A stretch of 53,951 nucleotides of DNA from CAZFLD01 sp964519835 (GCA_964519835.1 CAZFLD010000026.1:1-53951), one strand, 5' to 3'. Shown: positions 33,228 through 42,068, counted from the first letter of the stretch. Notes: generated by a model from the sequence alone, not told the origin. Numbers and translations are program-made.

Positions 33228-33397
33228 CCGCCCCGCTGAAGTAGCCCCGTTTAGCGTTTGTTGAGAGCTACAGCACTACCGCCTGCGTCGTTTTGACAAC
33301 GGGTATGTGTACGGTCGAAGATACGGGAGACCTTGGAGGTTGTAGAGTGCGCCGGTCCCGCGGACCTAGGGGTCGCGTGGGATCGGCTTTAGGCCGC

Positions 33398-34726
33398 TTA
33401 GTTCGAAGCCTCGAGATGGCCCGATCCGGCCACGGCGTAGTCGTAGATGGTTTGGTGTCGGTTTATCTGGAAGGCGATTATCGACGCCGCGGCGGCGGGG
33501 ATACCCGCCTCAAAGCCGAAGATTTCCACAGACATCACGGCAGCGGCGATCGGTACGTTCATCGCTCCGGCGAGCATGCCGGAAAAGCCTACGACCAGAA
33601 ACGGGAGACCGGTGGGAAACGCCCCATCGGGCACGACCAGGCGAGCCGCGGACAATCCAAACAGCATCCCTACTTGCATCGCCGGGCCGGTAAGTCCCGC
33701 GCTCATCCCGGAACCGGTGGTGAGGTACGCCGACCCGGTTCGAACGATTGCCATGACCAGGGCCGCCGCCGCAAGAGGAACCGACGGACCCAAGATGCCG
33801 CGAATCGGCGCGGTCTGACCAGTCGCAAGAGCGTTCATCAGCTGCGGAGCAGTGCCAAGAAGGTTGGGGTTTACAAGCCACGCCACGGCGACTGCGGCCG
33901 TCGCCCCAAGAAACAGCTTTGCAGGAAGGAAACCGTGGTCACGGCGAAACAGGCGCACCGTCAGGGCATATCCACGAACAAAGACGGCGGCCAGAATGGC
34001 CACAACAATAGAGAATAGCAGCACCGCCGGCACAAGGCGGAGGTGCACCAGCTGCGGCGACACCGGCACGCTCAGAATCGGTTCGAGTCCGAGTCCACGG
34101 CTGATGGCCACGGCCACGGCGCCGGTGAGGACGGCGGGAAATAGGTCACGATATCGCATGTTCGCCCGTTGGATAATCTCGACGGCGAAAATCCCTCCGC
34201 CGATCGGGGAGAAGAATAAGCTCGCGACTACTCCTGCCATTCCACAAATCGCGGCGGTTCGCGCCTGCTCGTCGCGTCCGGCCCGGTCGGATTGGTGCAT
34301 GCGAGGCAAGGCAAGAACGCCGGCAACAACACGGCCGATGGGTCCAACCAAGCCACCGGTGCCCAGCGCGCCCAGGGTCAGGACGGTTGCCGGCAACTTG
34401 GCCACGGTCGGCTGCCACGGGAAGTGTGCATTCTGGTGATTTATGCCAAAAAGGTAAGCGGGGATCCCCTCACCGGCGGCATCGGGTGACATCCGATAGA
34501 TGATAAGACCCGCAAAAAGTGCCGCCGCGGCCGCAAAGACCGGGGGAGGCACGACCGTTGAAGTCAGGAGCTCGTGGGAGGCGTCCAATACCCATCGGAC
34601 GCCGGCGACCATCAGCGCACTAACGGCGCCGGCCCACAAAGAGATCGCCACCCATCGCAACAGATAGCCGTACGATGCGCGAGTCTCTTCAGAGAACAGC
34701 TTTGGTAGAAACCGACGAGGCGCCAT
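33398..34726 (-). CDS. ClC-family chloride channel/transporter
   Basis: This is a 442-residue membrane protein from ATG 34726 (a GTG start at 34795 is possible). About ten hydrophobic segments are visible. Selectivity motifs can be aligned: DAAGEGIPAYL (GxGIP), GGLVGPIGR at the place of G-[KR]-E-G-P, FSPIGGGIFAVE, and SGMSAGLTGPAMQVG. The gating glutamate of H+/Cl- exchangers is replaced by valine in GLVGP, which suggests a passive anion channel. It has no obvious partner; a C13 peptidase gene lies upstream on the same strand. The 170 bases between it and the Gfo/Idh gene (33228-33397) show nothing recognisable. Confidence 0.88.
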   Translation of the reverse strand: MAPRRFLPKLFSEETRASYGYLLRWVAISLWAGAVSALMVAGVRWVLDASHELLTSTVVPPPVFAAAAALFAGLIIYRMSPDAAGEGIPAYLFGINHQNAHFPWQPTVAKLPATVLTLGALGTGGLVGPIGRVVAGVLALPRMHQSDRAGRDEQARTAAICGMAGVVASLFFSPIGGGIFAVEIIQRANMRYRDLFPAVLTGAVAVAISRGLGLEPILSVPVSPQLVHLRLVPAVLLFSIVVAILAAVFVRGYALTVRLFRRDHGFLPAKLFLGATAAVAVAWLVNPNLLGTAPQLMNALATGQTAPIRGILGPSVPLAAAALVMAIVRTGSAYLTTGSGMSAGLTGPAMQVGMLFGLSAARLVVPDGAFPTGLPFLVVGFSGMLAGAMNVPIAAAVMSVEIFGFEAGIPAAAASIIAFQINRHQTIYDYAVAGSGHLEASN

Positions 34727-34834
34727 ATGAGCAGTATCGGCAGGCACGACGGTAACGTGTAGCCGGGGACGTATGCTGCGGAATCCGCCCTGCACACATT
34801 GCGCAGTGCGGGCCGCGCTGGACCGAGAGCTACT

Positions 34835-35806
34835 CTAACTCACCGGTGATCTTCGTACGGCCTGGGCGATGCGTCGGACAAGCCGGTGAACACGGGGATC
34901 AACCGCCTCACCGACAAATGCTTGGGGATACGATCGGCTCGACTCCAAGAATCCGCGCTCCTGGCCGGCTACGGCGCTCGCGACTTTGCGGGCTACGTCG
35001 GTCCAGTCCGCATCACGGGGTTGGGAGCGGAGCGTCTCGAGAAGGGCGTCGTCCCAATGGGGCATTCGACTTCCCGATCCACAGCCGAAAGAGCTGCGAT
35101 CATTCCGCGCGGCGGTAAGAATCACGCGTGTGGGAAACGTGATGCTTAAGCCGGGATCATAGTAGTTGTAGGTAGGATCCTCGCCTTGGATAAACTGCCC
35201 GGAGTAGCAGGCGCTTATGAGTATAACCGCGGGAAGGTCGCCGATATGCTCCTCCAGGAGGAAGTCGAGCTCATCGACAGAGAGGATGCCGTCGTGGGCA
35301 TGATCAGCCTCTAAGGCAAACCCCTGGTTGGAGACGCCATGTGACGTAAGGAAAACAAACGCCGCATCTCCCTCGCCAAAATCGAGAGATTCAAGAGCGA
35401 GCCCGAGATTGCTTTCCGTTGCCTGGCGAATGCGCACACCTCGCACCCTGCGCCCGTGGTAGCGTGGCATGCTCGAGAGAATACGTGTGTGTTCCGCTTG
35501 TACACCGGCCGCCGTCAGCAGTTGATGCATCTCATCTCGGGCGGTGTCCCAATTCTCTATCGTCTGGTCGCCATCCCATGCGGCGCCACTTACAAGCAGG
35601 GCCTTCCACGTAAGGGAGTCTGAGAAAGGCGCTACCCGTACGTCCGCGACCGCCTCCACGGCATTCGCGAGCAGTATCGCAATCGTCCAGACCACCGCCG
35701 CCAGGGCCAACGCCCGGCCGGACTTCTTGCCACGGTTGGGCCCTCTCGTGCCGCCGGGATTGCTCCCGTGGCCGAGGTTTGTGTTTTTACCTGTGCTCCG
35801 TCTCAT
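34835..35806 (-). CDS. Membrane-anchored or secreted peptidase C13 (legumain-like) protein
   Basis: This is a 323-residue protein. A basic, Gly/Asn-rich 30-residue N-terminus is followed by a hydrophobic segment (about 31-55) that acts as signal peptide or anchor. The caspase-fold dyad of bacterial C13 peptidases is visible as FLTSHGVSNQG (H156) and LISACYSGQFI (C200), followed by VILTAARNDRSSFGCG, typical of that group. A DHAHDGILSVDEL stretch resembles a calcium-binding loop. The substrate is unknown; asparaginyl endopeptidase or transpeptidase-type activity is a family expectation. Confidence 0.82.
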   Translation of the reverse strand: MRRSTGKNTNLGHGSNPGGTRGPNRGKKSGRALALAAVVWTIAILLANAVEAVADVRVAPFSDSLTWKALLVSGAAWDGDQTIENWDTARDEMHQLLTAAGVQAEHTRILSSMPRYHGRRVRGVRIRQATESNLGLALESLDFGEGDAAFVFLTSHGVSNQGFALEADHAHDGILSVDELDFLLEEHIGDLPAVILISACYSGQFIQGEDPTYNYYDPGLSITFPTRVILTAARNDRSSFGCGSGSRMPHWDDALLETLRSQPRDADWTDVARKVASAVAGQERGFLESSRSYPQAFVGEAVDPRVHRLVRRIAQAVRRSPVS

Positions 35807-35944
35807 GCACGGGAGATTCTATCGCGATGCCGCCCAAAATCAGGTCGAATCGGCACAGAGCGAAGAATATTATGGAATCGATGTAATCGACACGGGAGGT
35901 CCATCCTAGCAAAACACTCGCTGACGGAGCAGTTGCCGTGGGCG

Positions 35945-36814
35945 CTACGCGCCGGCGCGCTTGCGCCACTCACGCGGCGACATGCCAAACCTTCGACTAA
36001 AGCGACGGGAGAAGTAGAGGGGATCGTGGTATCCCACTTGCCTGCCCACTTCGGCGATCGCCCGGTCGGACATGCGGAGTCGGTCCTGAGCCCGCCGCAT
36101 GCGCTCGGCCTCCACCGCGTCCATGACGGTTGTTCCAAGCGTGGCACGAAAGAGGTGTTGAAGACGAGATCTCGACATACCGGCCAATTCGGCAAGGGAG
36201 TCCACACTGTGGTCGGCAGCAGGCGAGGCGGAGACGGCTTCCAGAACCCGTGTCAATCGTGGGTCCGTGCGGACCTCGTGGCGGCGGCAGGCGAGCTCGA
36301 CGAGCAGCAGCGCTCGCTCGAGGCTGTTTTGCGCAAGGCCCCGATGACCCGCGCGGCCGGAATATAAAACAACCGCCTTTATCGCGTCGAGCGCCGCAGA
36401 CCCGACCGACGCCGAGGACGGCTCGATGACGACAGATGCATCGCTCATCCGCACAAGCGCCCAACCCCTCTGTTCACAGATACGGTCGGCGATTGCCGCG
36501 GTGTAGCCTCCAGCTTCGAAGTGTGCCCAGTAGAAGTCCCACATGCCCTCTCGCCCAGAGGTGCCGTAGTCCTGCGGGACTCCGGGACGGTAGATAAACG
36601 CCGTCCCACCCGCAAGGTTCACCCGGCCGGTCCGCTCCCGATGGACGCCGGCGCCGGCCCGTGTCATCATAAACAGGTAAGTCGTGCCTCCCCGCGCGCG
36701 TATCGTTCGATAGGAGGCCTGCTCCACAAAGTGGCCGGCGCGAAAGTGCCCCTCGTCGCGCGCGTAGACCTTCGCCATAGCATGATTATCTATGTTTTCG
36801 ACGCGATTGTCCAT
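35945..36814 (-). CDS. AraC-family regulator with cupin-like sensor domain
   Basis: This is a 289-residue protein. The N-terminal half has an AraC_binding cupin pattern (YLFMMTRAGAGVHRERTG, GTAFIYRPGVPQDYG, WDFYWAHFEAGG). The last 100 residues form the double helix-turn-helix: VDSLAELAGMSRSRLQHLFRATLG and IAEVGRQVGYHDPLYFSRRFSRRFGMSP. It diverges from the PhyH/URO-D pair with only 18 bases between the start codons, so each promoter must lie inside the other gene or overlap it. It is the likely local activator of that pair. ATG 36778 is an alternative start. Confidence 0.87.
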   Translation of the reverse strand: MDNRVENIDNHAMAKVYARDEGHFRAGHFVEQASYRTIRARGGTTYLFMMTRAGAGVHRERTGRVNLAGGTAFIYRPGVPQDYGTSGREGMWDFYWAHFEAGGYTAAIADRICEQRGWALVRMSDASVVIEPSSASVGSAALDAIKAVVLYSGRAGHRGLAQNSLERALLLVELACRRHEVRTDPRLTRVLEAVSASPAADHSVDSLAELAGMSRSRLQHLFRATLGTTVMDAVEAERMRRAQDRLRMSDRAIAEVGRQVGYHDPLYFSRRFSRRFGMSPREWRKRAGA

Positions 36815-36832
36815 TTAGGAGGTCTTCGATAG

Positions 36833-37603
36833 GTGTATGTTCCAGGTATGATCGATACAAGACAAAACCTCAAAATCGATTTCGATACTCAGGGTTATGC
36901 AATCGCACGGGGACTTTTCGACCGATGCCGTGTAGATGAGATAAACGCCATGGCTGAAGAGATTCACAGGATCGGCGACGATGTACTCAAAGCCTATCCG
37001 CGAATCATGCACCCCCATCGATTTCACGACACCGCCCGGCGCGCCATGACCGATCCCGCGCTCGCCGACGTGCTGCGCGAGCTTTTTGGCGAAGAGCCGC
37101 TGGCGGTGCAGTCGATGTTCTACTTCAAGCCGCCGGGAAGTCGCGGTCAGGCGATGCATCAGGACCAGTTCTACTTGCAGGTGCGTCCGGGAACCTGTAT
37201 CGCCGCGTGGATTGCCATGGACTATGTGGACAAGGAGAACGGCGGCATCCTGGTTTTTCCAAAGACGCAAAACCTCCACATCGATTGCAGCAACGTCGGC
37301 AAGGTGGGTTCCTACGAGAAGGGCGGAAAGCCCATCAAGATCCCGGAGGGTTTCAAGGCCGAAGCAACCGAAATGGGACCGGGCGATGCCCTCTTTTTTA
37401 ACGGCAGCCTGATTCATGGAAGCGCCTCCAATCGGACCAAAGACCGATGGCGTCGAAGTTATATCTGCCACTACGTTGGTAAGAGCTGCACAACCATTTC
37501 GGAGCACTACCATCCGCTTGTCGACATGGCCGGCAACGACGTCGTTCGCGAGAAAACCACGGACGGCGGCCCCTGCGGCGCCTGGGTGAGGACGGCACGT
37601 TGA
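36833..37603 (+). CDS. Phytanoyl-CoA dioxygenase (PhyH) family protein 2
   Basis: This is a 256-residue Fe(II)/2-oxoglutarate oxygenase. The HxD motif is H109-D111 in AMHQDQFYLQVRPG. WIAMDYVDKENGGILVFPKTQ and MGPGDALFFNGSLIHGSASNRTKDRWRR supply the core strand, distal histidine and 2-oxoglutarate arginine. The start is GTG 36833, ten bases after AGGAGG at 36817-36822; ATG 36848 is an alternative with a weaker site. Its stop overlaps the TTG start of the URO-D gene, a tight coupling. It is clearly diverged from the PhyH at 4180. Confidence 0.87.
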   Translation: MYVPGMIDTRQNLKIDFDTQGYAIARGLFDRCRVDEINAMAEEIHRIGDDVLKAYPRIMHPHRFHDTARRAMTDPALADVLRELFGEEPLAVQSMFYFKPPGSRGQAMHQDQFYLQVRPGTCIAAWIAMDYVDKENGGILVFPKTQNLHIDCSNVGKVGSYEKGGKPIKIPEGFKAEATEMGPGDALFFNGSLIHGSASNRTKDRWRRSYICHYVGKSCTTISEHYHPLVDMAGNDVVREKTTDGGPCGAWVRTAR

Positions 37604-38676
37604 CACACAGAGAACGCTTTATTCGCCAGATGCATCACCAGTCGGTGGACCGGTCGTTCAACATGGAGTTCGGCTACTGGAAGGAGAACTTCACCGAGTG
37701 GAAGATGTTTCGCGACAACGGAATCACCAACAACAACGACGCTCACGAGTTCCTCGGTTTCGACCCGATCAAGACCGTCTCAGGCAAGACGTGGATGAAT
37801 CCGCTCTTCGAAGAGACGGTGATCGAGGAAACCGCGGACAAAAAAATCCTTCAGAACCAAGACGGCCTGATCGCCGAAGTTCCAACGGACGGCCACGAGA
37901 CAATCCCTCACTATCTAGACGCCCAAGTAAAGACCCCGGACGACTGGGCGCGAGTGAAGGAGGAGCGGTTCCGGCTCGACGACCCCGACCGCATCATCGA
38001 CGTGGAAGCGGTTTGTCGTAAGCACCCCGCCGACCGCGACTACCCACTTGGGGTCTGGTGTGGATCGATGATGGGAAAGATTCGCGACATGCTTACCTTC
38101 GAGGGCATCGCCTACGCCATCTTCGATTACCCAGAGATGCTCGAGGACATGGTGGAAACGTGCTGCCGTCTTGTGGAGCATTCGCTGGATCAGCTGCTGC
38201 CCGCCTTTGATTTCGACTTCGCCTCGGGCTGGGAGGATATCGCCTACAAGCAGGGGCCGATCGTGACCCTCGATTTCTTTCAGGAGGTGGCCGTGCCGCG
38301 CTATAGGCGGATCGGCACGAAGCTCGCCTCTGCAGGCATCGACGTCTGGTACACCGATTGTGACGGCGACGTGCGCAAGATGATCCCCGGATTTCTCGAG
38401 GCAGGACTCAACACGATGTTTCCCTTCGAGGTCAATTGCTCGGGTTTTGTGGGAGACACCCTGGACGAGTACGGACCTGAGTTGCGCGTGATGGGCGGCG
38501 TGGACAAGATGATCCTGGCCTCTGGTCGGGATGCAATCACGGCGCACCTCGAGGAACTGCTCCCGTACGTCGAGCGGGGCGGCTACATCCCCCACTGCGA
38601 CCACCGCTGCCCGCCGAACGTTCCTGAGGCGGACTACCTCTACTATTTAGACCTCAAAAAGCAGATGTTCGGATAG
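37600..38676 (+). CDS. Uroporphyrinogen decarboxylase (URO-D) superfamily protein 2
   Basis: This is a 358-residue protein with MTHRERFIRQMHHQSVDRSF at the N-terminus, a DYPEMLEDMVETCC helix, VWYTDCDGDVRKMIPGFLEAGLN and a C-terminal GGYIPHCDHRCPPNVP block with clustered Cys/His that could bind a metal. This subtype is common in environmental genomes beside PhyH and Gfo/Idh genes. Its chemistry is unknown; methyltransfer in the MtaA manner is one possibility. Translation starts at TTG 37600, overlapping the PhyH stop (TTGA). The downstream 38677-38746 stretch shows nothing. Confidence 0.85.
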   Translation: MTHRERFIRQMHHQSVDRSFNMEFGYWKENFTEWKMFRDNGITNNNDAHEFLGFDPIKTVSGKTWMNPLFEETVIEETADKKILQNQDGLIAEVPTDGHETIPHYLDAQVKTPDDWARVKEERFRLDDPDRIIDVEAVCRKHPADRDYPLGVWCGSMMGKIRDMLTFEGIAYAIFDYPEMLEDMVETCCRLVEHSLDQLLPAFDFDFASGWEDIAYKQGPIVTLDFFQEVAVPRYRRIGTKLASAGIDVWYTDCDGDVRKMIPGFLEAGLNTMFPFEVNCSGFVGDTLDEYGPELRVMGGVDKMILASGRDAITAHLEELLPYVERGGYIPHCDHRCPPNVPEADYLYYLDLKKQMFG

Positions 38677-38746
38677 ATCAACTCGATTGCATTATTGTGG
38701 AGTTTGTTCTGTCATCTTTCTTCCCGCCGAGTCAGGCGCGTTGCCC

Positions 38747-38999
38747 ATGGGATTGAGTTGGAGCGACGACTACAGCGGCTACCTTGAGGTTGCCCAAGAA
38801 TTCGCCGACGAGGAAGGCCTGGACTACGGCCAACACGAGTTCTGATCCACAGGACTAACAACGATGAGCAGAACTGTGAGGCAGAGGTATTCTTTGTGCT
38901 CTACGAGCGCTACGAAGAGACCGTGGATTCCTTCGAGGACCATATCGCCCGCTTTGTCGCAGAGGCGGGGCTCGCGGAATTTTTGAGTCGCGCACAAGG
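38747..38999 (+). other. Possible frameshifted small gene upstream of pabB
   Basis: A 32-codon frame (38747-38845) beginning MGLSWSDDYSG and ending GLDYGQHEF is followed, in another frame, by coding-like sequence (EVFFVLYERYEETVDSFEDH, about 38884 onward) that runs without a stop into the pabB frame. Together they look like one short acidic protein broken by a frameshift and now partly fused to pabB. No family is recognised. It could equally be an N-terminal extension of PabB starting at GTG 38896. Confidence 0.3.
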
Positions 39000-39006
39000 A
39001 GGCATT

Positions 39007-41226
39007 ATGGGCGACATCGCGCCGGATCGGGCGATCTTTCGTAGCGCCGAGGGGTGGCTCGTTTTTGAGGAGATCGTGGGTGAGGTCATTGCCCGTGAGC
39101 CCGCAGACGTGCCGGCTGTCCTCGAAACGGTCGAGTCCGCGGTCAACGGCAAGGGGCTGTACGCGGCGGGCTTCCTCTCCTACGAGGCGGCCTCAGCGTA
39201 CGGCCTCGCCGTCCACCACCCCATCGACGGTCTCCCGCCGGCGGTCTTTGCGCTCTACCGCCGATGTACGCCCGTAGATCACCTACCGGCATACGGGGCC
39301 GACACAGGCCGCATTCGTCCGGACGCATGGCGGCCCCTTCTGCCGCGGGGCGAATACACTCGCGCCATTACCGCCGTCAAGCACTATCTCGAAGCCGGCC
39401 ACAGCTACCAGGTGAATTACACGTTCCCGTTGGAGGCGACCTTAATTGGTAGAGCCGGGATCGCGGCGGCGCGCGCCGTAGCGCGTACGCCCGCACGCTC
39501 CCAGCCGCTTGCACCGGCCGCCGAAGTGAGCGGCGACGAGCTCTTCGCGTGGTTCGGGGAGTTGCTGTCCAACGAGCCGCCCCCCTACGCCGCCTTCCTC
39601 GACTTTGCCCAGTTCTCCATCCTTTCCCTTTCGCCGGAGCTCTTTTTCTCGCTCGAAGGACGCACGATCATCGCAAAGCCCATGAAGGGGACGGCTCCCC
39701 GGGGACACAACGCGGGCGCTCCCCATGGCGGCGGGCCCTCCGTACCACCCGGGGCGTTGTCGACGGCCGCCACTGAGGACGACTCCCTCGGCGGAGCCGA
39801 TCCAGGCGGCGCCACGGGCAGCGTCGACGACAGAGAGCCGGCGAAGCGGCTCTTTGCCTCCGAAAAAGACCGCGCCGAAAATCTCATGATCGTGGACATG
39901 ATCAGAAACGACCTGGGCCGCATCGCCGACATCGGCAGTGTATCCGTCGACAGGCTCTTCGACATCGAGACCTACCCCACCGTCTATCAAATGACGTCGA
40001 CGGTCCGGGCGCTCACAAGCGCGCGACTCGCACGAATCTTCGAGGCGATGTTTCCCTGCGCATCGGTCACCGGAGCACCAAAGGTGCGGACGATGGAGAT
40101 CATCAGAGAGCTGGAGCCGCAACCGCGGGGTGTGTACTGTGGGGCAATCGGCTATCTCATGCCGGACCGACGTGGGCAATTCAACGTTGCCATCAGAACA
40201 GCACTTGTGGACAAGGTTGCCGGCAGCTGCCGCTACGGCGTGGGAAGCGGAATCGTCTGGGACTCCGAGACCGAATCGGAGTACGAGGAGTGCCTGATAA
40301 AAGCGGCGGCGATTCGCGGTTCCACGACCGTCGGACACGCGAAGGCCAACCGCGGCGCCGGACAAGCCCGGGACGTCGCAGCCGTCGTTCACGGCGAGAG
40401 TTCCCACCCCGAAGCTCCGGCGCAGGCTTCGCAGTTCCTCCCCGACGGTATTATCGAGAGCCTGCTCTTTCACCGCTCCATCGGCTACTTCCTATTGGAG
40501 CGCCACATCAATCGCTTGATTGATACCGCGGATGCGCTCGGCTTTGCCTGGGGAGGTGACGCCCCGCCTGATACGATGACGGAAAACCTGCGTGCCATCC
40601 TCGCGGACATGGCAAACGACTTACTCGAGGCGGCCGAGACGACGGTTGATGTGCCGGCCCCACCGACCAGCCGGCAGACCGGCGAGGCAAGCGCGGAGCG
40701 TGCATGGAAGGTGCGACTTGTGCTTTCGCGGGACGGGGAGATCGGCTGCGCGGGGGAGCCCCTTGATCGGGATCCCCTCGAACAGATCGGCGCGGCGCTG
40801 GATCGCGGTGCCGTGCAGGTCCCGTTCGTTCGGGCCGTCCTGGCTCCTGAACCGATAGATGCCGACGAGCCGGCCCTCTACTTCAAGACCACGAGTCGTG
40901 ACGTGTACGAGCAAGCCGGCCGGTCCGCCGGCGTCAACGCAGAGCAGGAAGTAATCCTCTGGAACAACAACGGGCTCGTAACGGAGGGAAGCCGAAGCAA
41001 CATTGTCGTGGAGCGTCGTACTCGTGGGGGCGGCAACAGGCGCAGCACACTGGTGACGCCACCGGTTGAATGCGGCCTCCTCGCAGGCACCTTCCGCGGA
41101 CATTTGCTTGATTGCGGTATCATCGATGAGAAGCCTGTCACCGTAGAGGAACTGCTGGGAGCCGAAGCGGTGTACCTTATCAACTCGGTGCGGCTGTGGC
41201 GCCGGGCCAACGTGGTCGCAGAGTAA
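39007..41226 (+). CDS. pabBC: Fused aminodeoxychorismate synthase component I / aminodeoxychorismate lyase
   Basis: This is a 739-residue bifunctional enzyme for p-aminobenzoate (folate) synthesis. The first part is PabB: MGDIAPDRAIF, SYQVNYTFPLEA, SLSPELFFSLEGRTIIAKPMKGTAPRG, ENLMIVDMIRNDLGRIA and ASVTGAPKVRTMEII with chorismate-binding residues. The last 270 residues are PabC, a fold IV PLP enzyme, with the PLP lysine in YFKTTSRDVYE and the cofactor loop ILWNNNGLVTEGSRSNI. ATG 39007 is chosen because AAGGAGG lies 4 bases upstream. Long Gly/Pro/Ala/Ser-rich insertions interrupt PabB (about 39685-39845), the junction (40320-40435) and PabC. The glutaminase PabA is not in the window. Confidence 0.9.
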   Translation: MGDIAPDRAIFRSAEGWLVFEEIVGEVIAREPADVPAVLETVESAVNGKGLYAAGFLSYEAASAYGLAVHHPIDGLPPAVFALYRRCTPVDHLPAYGADTGRIRPDAWRPLLPRGEYTRAITAVKHYLEAGHSYQVNYTFPLEATLIGRAGIAAARAVARTPARSQPLAPAAEVSGDELFAWFGELLSNEPPPYAAFLDFAQFSILSLSPELFFSLEGRTIIAKPMKGTAPRGHNAGAPHGGGPSVPPGALSTAATEDDSLGGADPGGATGSVDDREPAKRLFASEKDRAENLMIVDMIRNDLGRIADIGSVSVDRLFDIETYPTVYQMTSTVRALTSARLARIFEAMFPCASVTGAPKVRTMEIIRELEPQPRGVYCGAIGYLMPDRRGQFNVAIRTALVDKVAGSCRYGVGSGIVWDSETESEYEECLIKAAAIRGSTTVGHAKANRGAGQARDVAAVVHGESSHPEAPAQASQFLPDGIIESLLFHRSIGYFLLERHINRLIDTADALGFAWGGDAPPDTMTENLRAILADMANDLLEAAETTVDVPAPPTSRQTGEASAERAWKVRLVLSRDGEIGCAGEPLDRDPLEQIGAALDRGAVQVPFVRAVLAPEPIDADEPALYFKTTSRDVYEQAGRSAGVNAEQEVILWNNNGLVTEGSRSNIVVERRTRGGGNRRSTLVTPPVECGLLAGTFRGHLLDCGIIDEKPVTVEELLGAEAVYLINSVRLWRRANVVAE

Positions 41227-41320
41227 CTCGACGTTCTCGGGCCCGTGTTGTTCCGGTGCCACCGCGGAATCCACCGCCACTCGGGTAAGTCGATTTTTTT
41301 TAACTTAATGTAAAACAATA

Positions 41321-41349
41321 TTGACATACTCGGGCGTCTGCTATACATT
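41321..41349 (+). promoter_or_regulatory. Promoter of the DUF2178/XRE/quinone reductase operon
   Basis: TTGACA (41321-41326), a 17-base spacer and TACATT (41344-41349), preceded by an AT-rich upstream region (41293-41320). It lies 58 bases before the start of the membrane protein gene at 41407. Confidence 0.6.
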
Positions 41350-41355
41350 ACCTCT

Positions 41356-41373
41356 TGTAAATAATTCTTTACA
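41356..41373. promoter_or_regulatory. Inverted repeat TGTAAA-N6-TTTACA, probable XRE operator
   Basis: TGTAAA and TTTACA form a perfect 6-bp inverted repeat with a 6-base gap, right after the -10 hexamer. A third half-site TGTAAA lies at 41309-41314 upstream of the -35. Such a site is expected for autoregulation by the XRE protein encoded second in the operon. Confidence 0.55.
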
Positions 41374-41406
41374 GACCCGTACAGAGGGTCACAAGGACTA
41401 AATCAC

Positions 41407-41838
41407 ATGACAACAGACCAGAAAAACACCTTGGTATCGATGATCGTCTCGTTGGGCACGTATGCCACCTACGTGATTATCGTGCTTTCCCGGGCCGCAG
41501 GCGGCGACGTCACCCGAGTCGCATACGTCGCACCGCTCTTGTGGACGGTTGGGATAACCGTCGTGGCGAGTATCGTCGGTTCCATCGTTGTGGCAATTGT
41601 CACGGCCGCCGTCGAACGGCGTGAACCGGACTCCACCGATGAGCGAGACAGGCTTATTGACCGCCGCGGCAACCAGGTAAGCTTTGTACTGCTGTCGCTC
41701 GGCATGTTCGGCGTGCTGGTGCTGGCAATGATTGAGTCTCCACACTTCTGGATCGCCAACGCCGCGTATGCATCCGGATTTGTCGCTTCACTTGCCGGCT
41801 CCATCGTGAAGCTCATCGTGTATCGACGGGGTTTCTGA
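41407..41838 (+). CDS. Small four-helix membrane protein, DUF2178-like
   Basis: This is a 143-residue protein with four hydrophobic helices in two pairs (about 8-28, 39-66, 91-108, 114-138). The loop between them holds ERREPDSTDERDRLIDRRGN, a family mark of DUF2178-type proteins, which are typically encoded just before a short XRE regulator as here (2-base gap). The function is unknown; it may act as membrane partner or sensor for the regulator. Confidence 0.75.
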   Translation: MTTDQKNTLVSMIVSLGTYATYVIIVLSRAAGGDVTRVAYVAPLLWTVGITVVASIVGSIVVAIVTAAVERREPDSTDERDRLIDRRGNQVSFVLLSLGMFGVLVLAMIESPHFWIANAAYASGFVASLAGSIVKLIVYRRGF

Positions 41839-41840
41839 GG

Positions 41841-42068
41841 ATGGGCAAGTCAACAAAGGTCAAGAACACCATTCGAAAGCTGCGATTCGCTCACGAGGAA
41901 ATGACACAGCAGGACCTCGCGGACCAGGTCGGGCTGACTCGCCAGACAATTATCGCCATCGAGAAGGGCCGCTATTCCCCGTCGCTCGAGACAGCGTTTC
42001 AGATCGCCCAGGCCTTCGGAACTACAATCGATAACGTTTTCTACTACGATGAGGAGGACGCGAAATGA
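41841..42068 (+). CDS. Short XRE-family helix-turn-helix regulator
   Basis: This is a 75-residue protein made almost only of an HTH_3 domain: LRFAHEEMTQQDLADQVGLT, RQTIIAIEKGRYSPSLETAF and a QIAQAFGTTIDNVFYYDEED tail typical of the small YozG-like group. It probably represses its own operon through the TGTAAA/TTTACA repeat at 41356-41373. Its stop overlaps the next start (ATGA). Confidence 0.88.
   Translation: MGKSTKVKNTIRKLRFAHEEMTQQDLADQVGLTRQTIIAIEKGRYSPSLETAFQIAQAFGTTIDNVFYYDEEDAK

Noticed and set aside
41280..41301. A run of eight T after PabBC that could end a terminator
   Set aside because: The bases before it form no convincing GC-rich stem.
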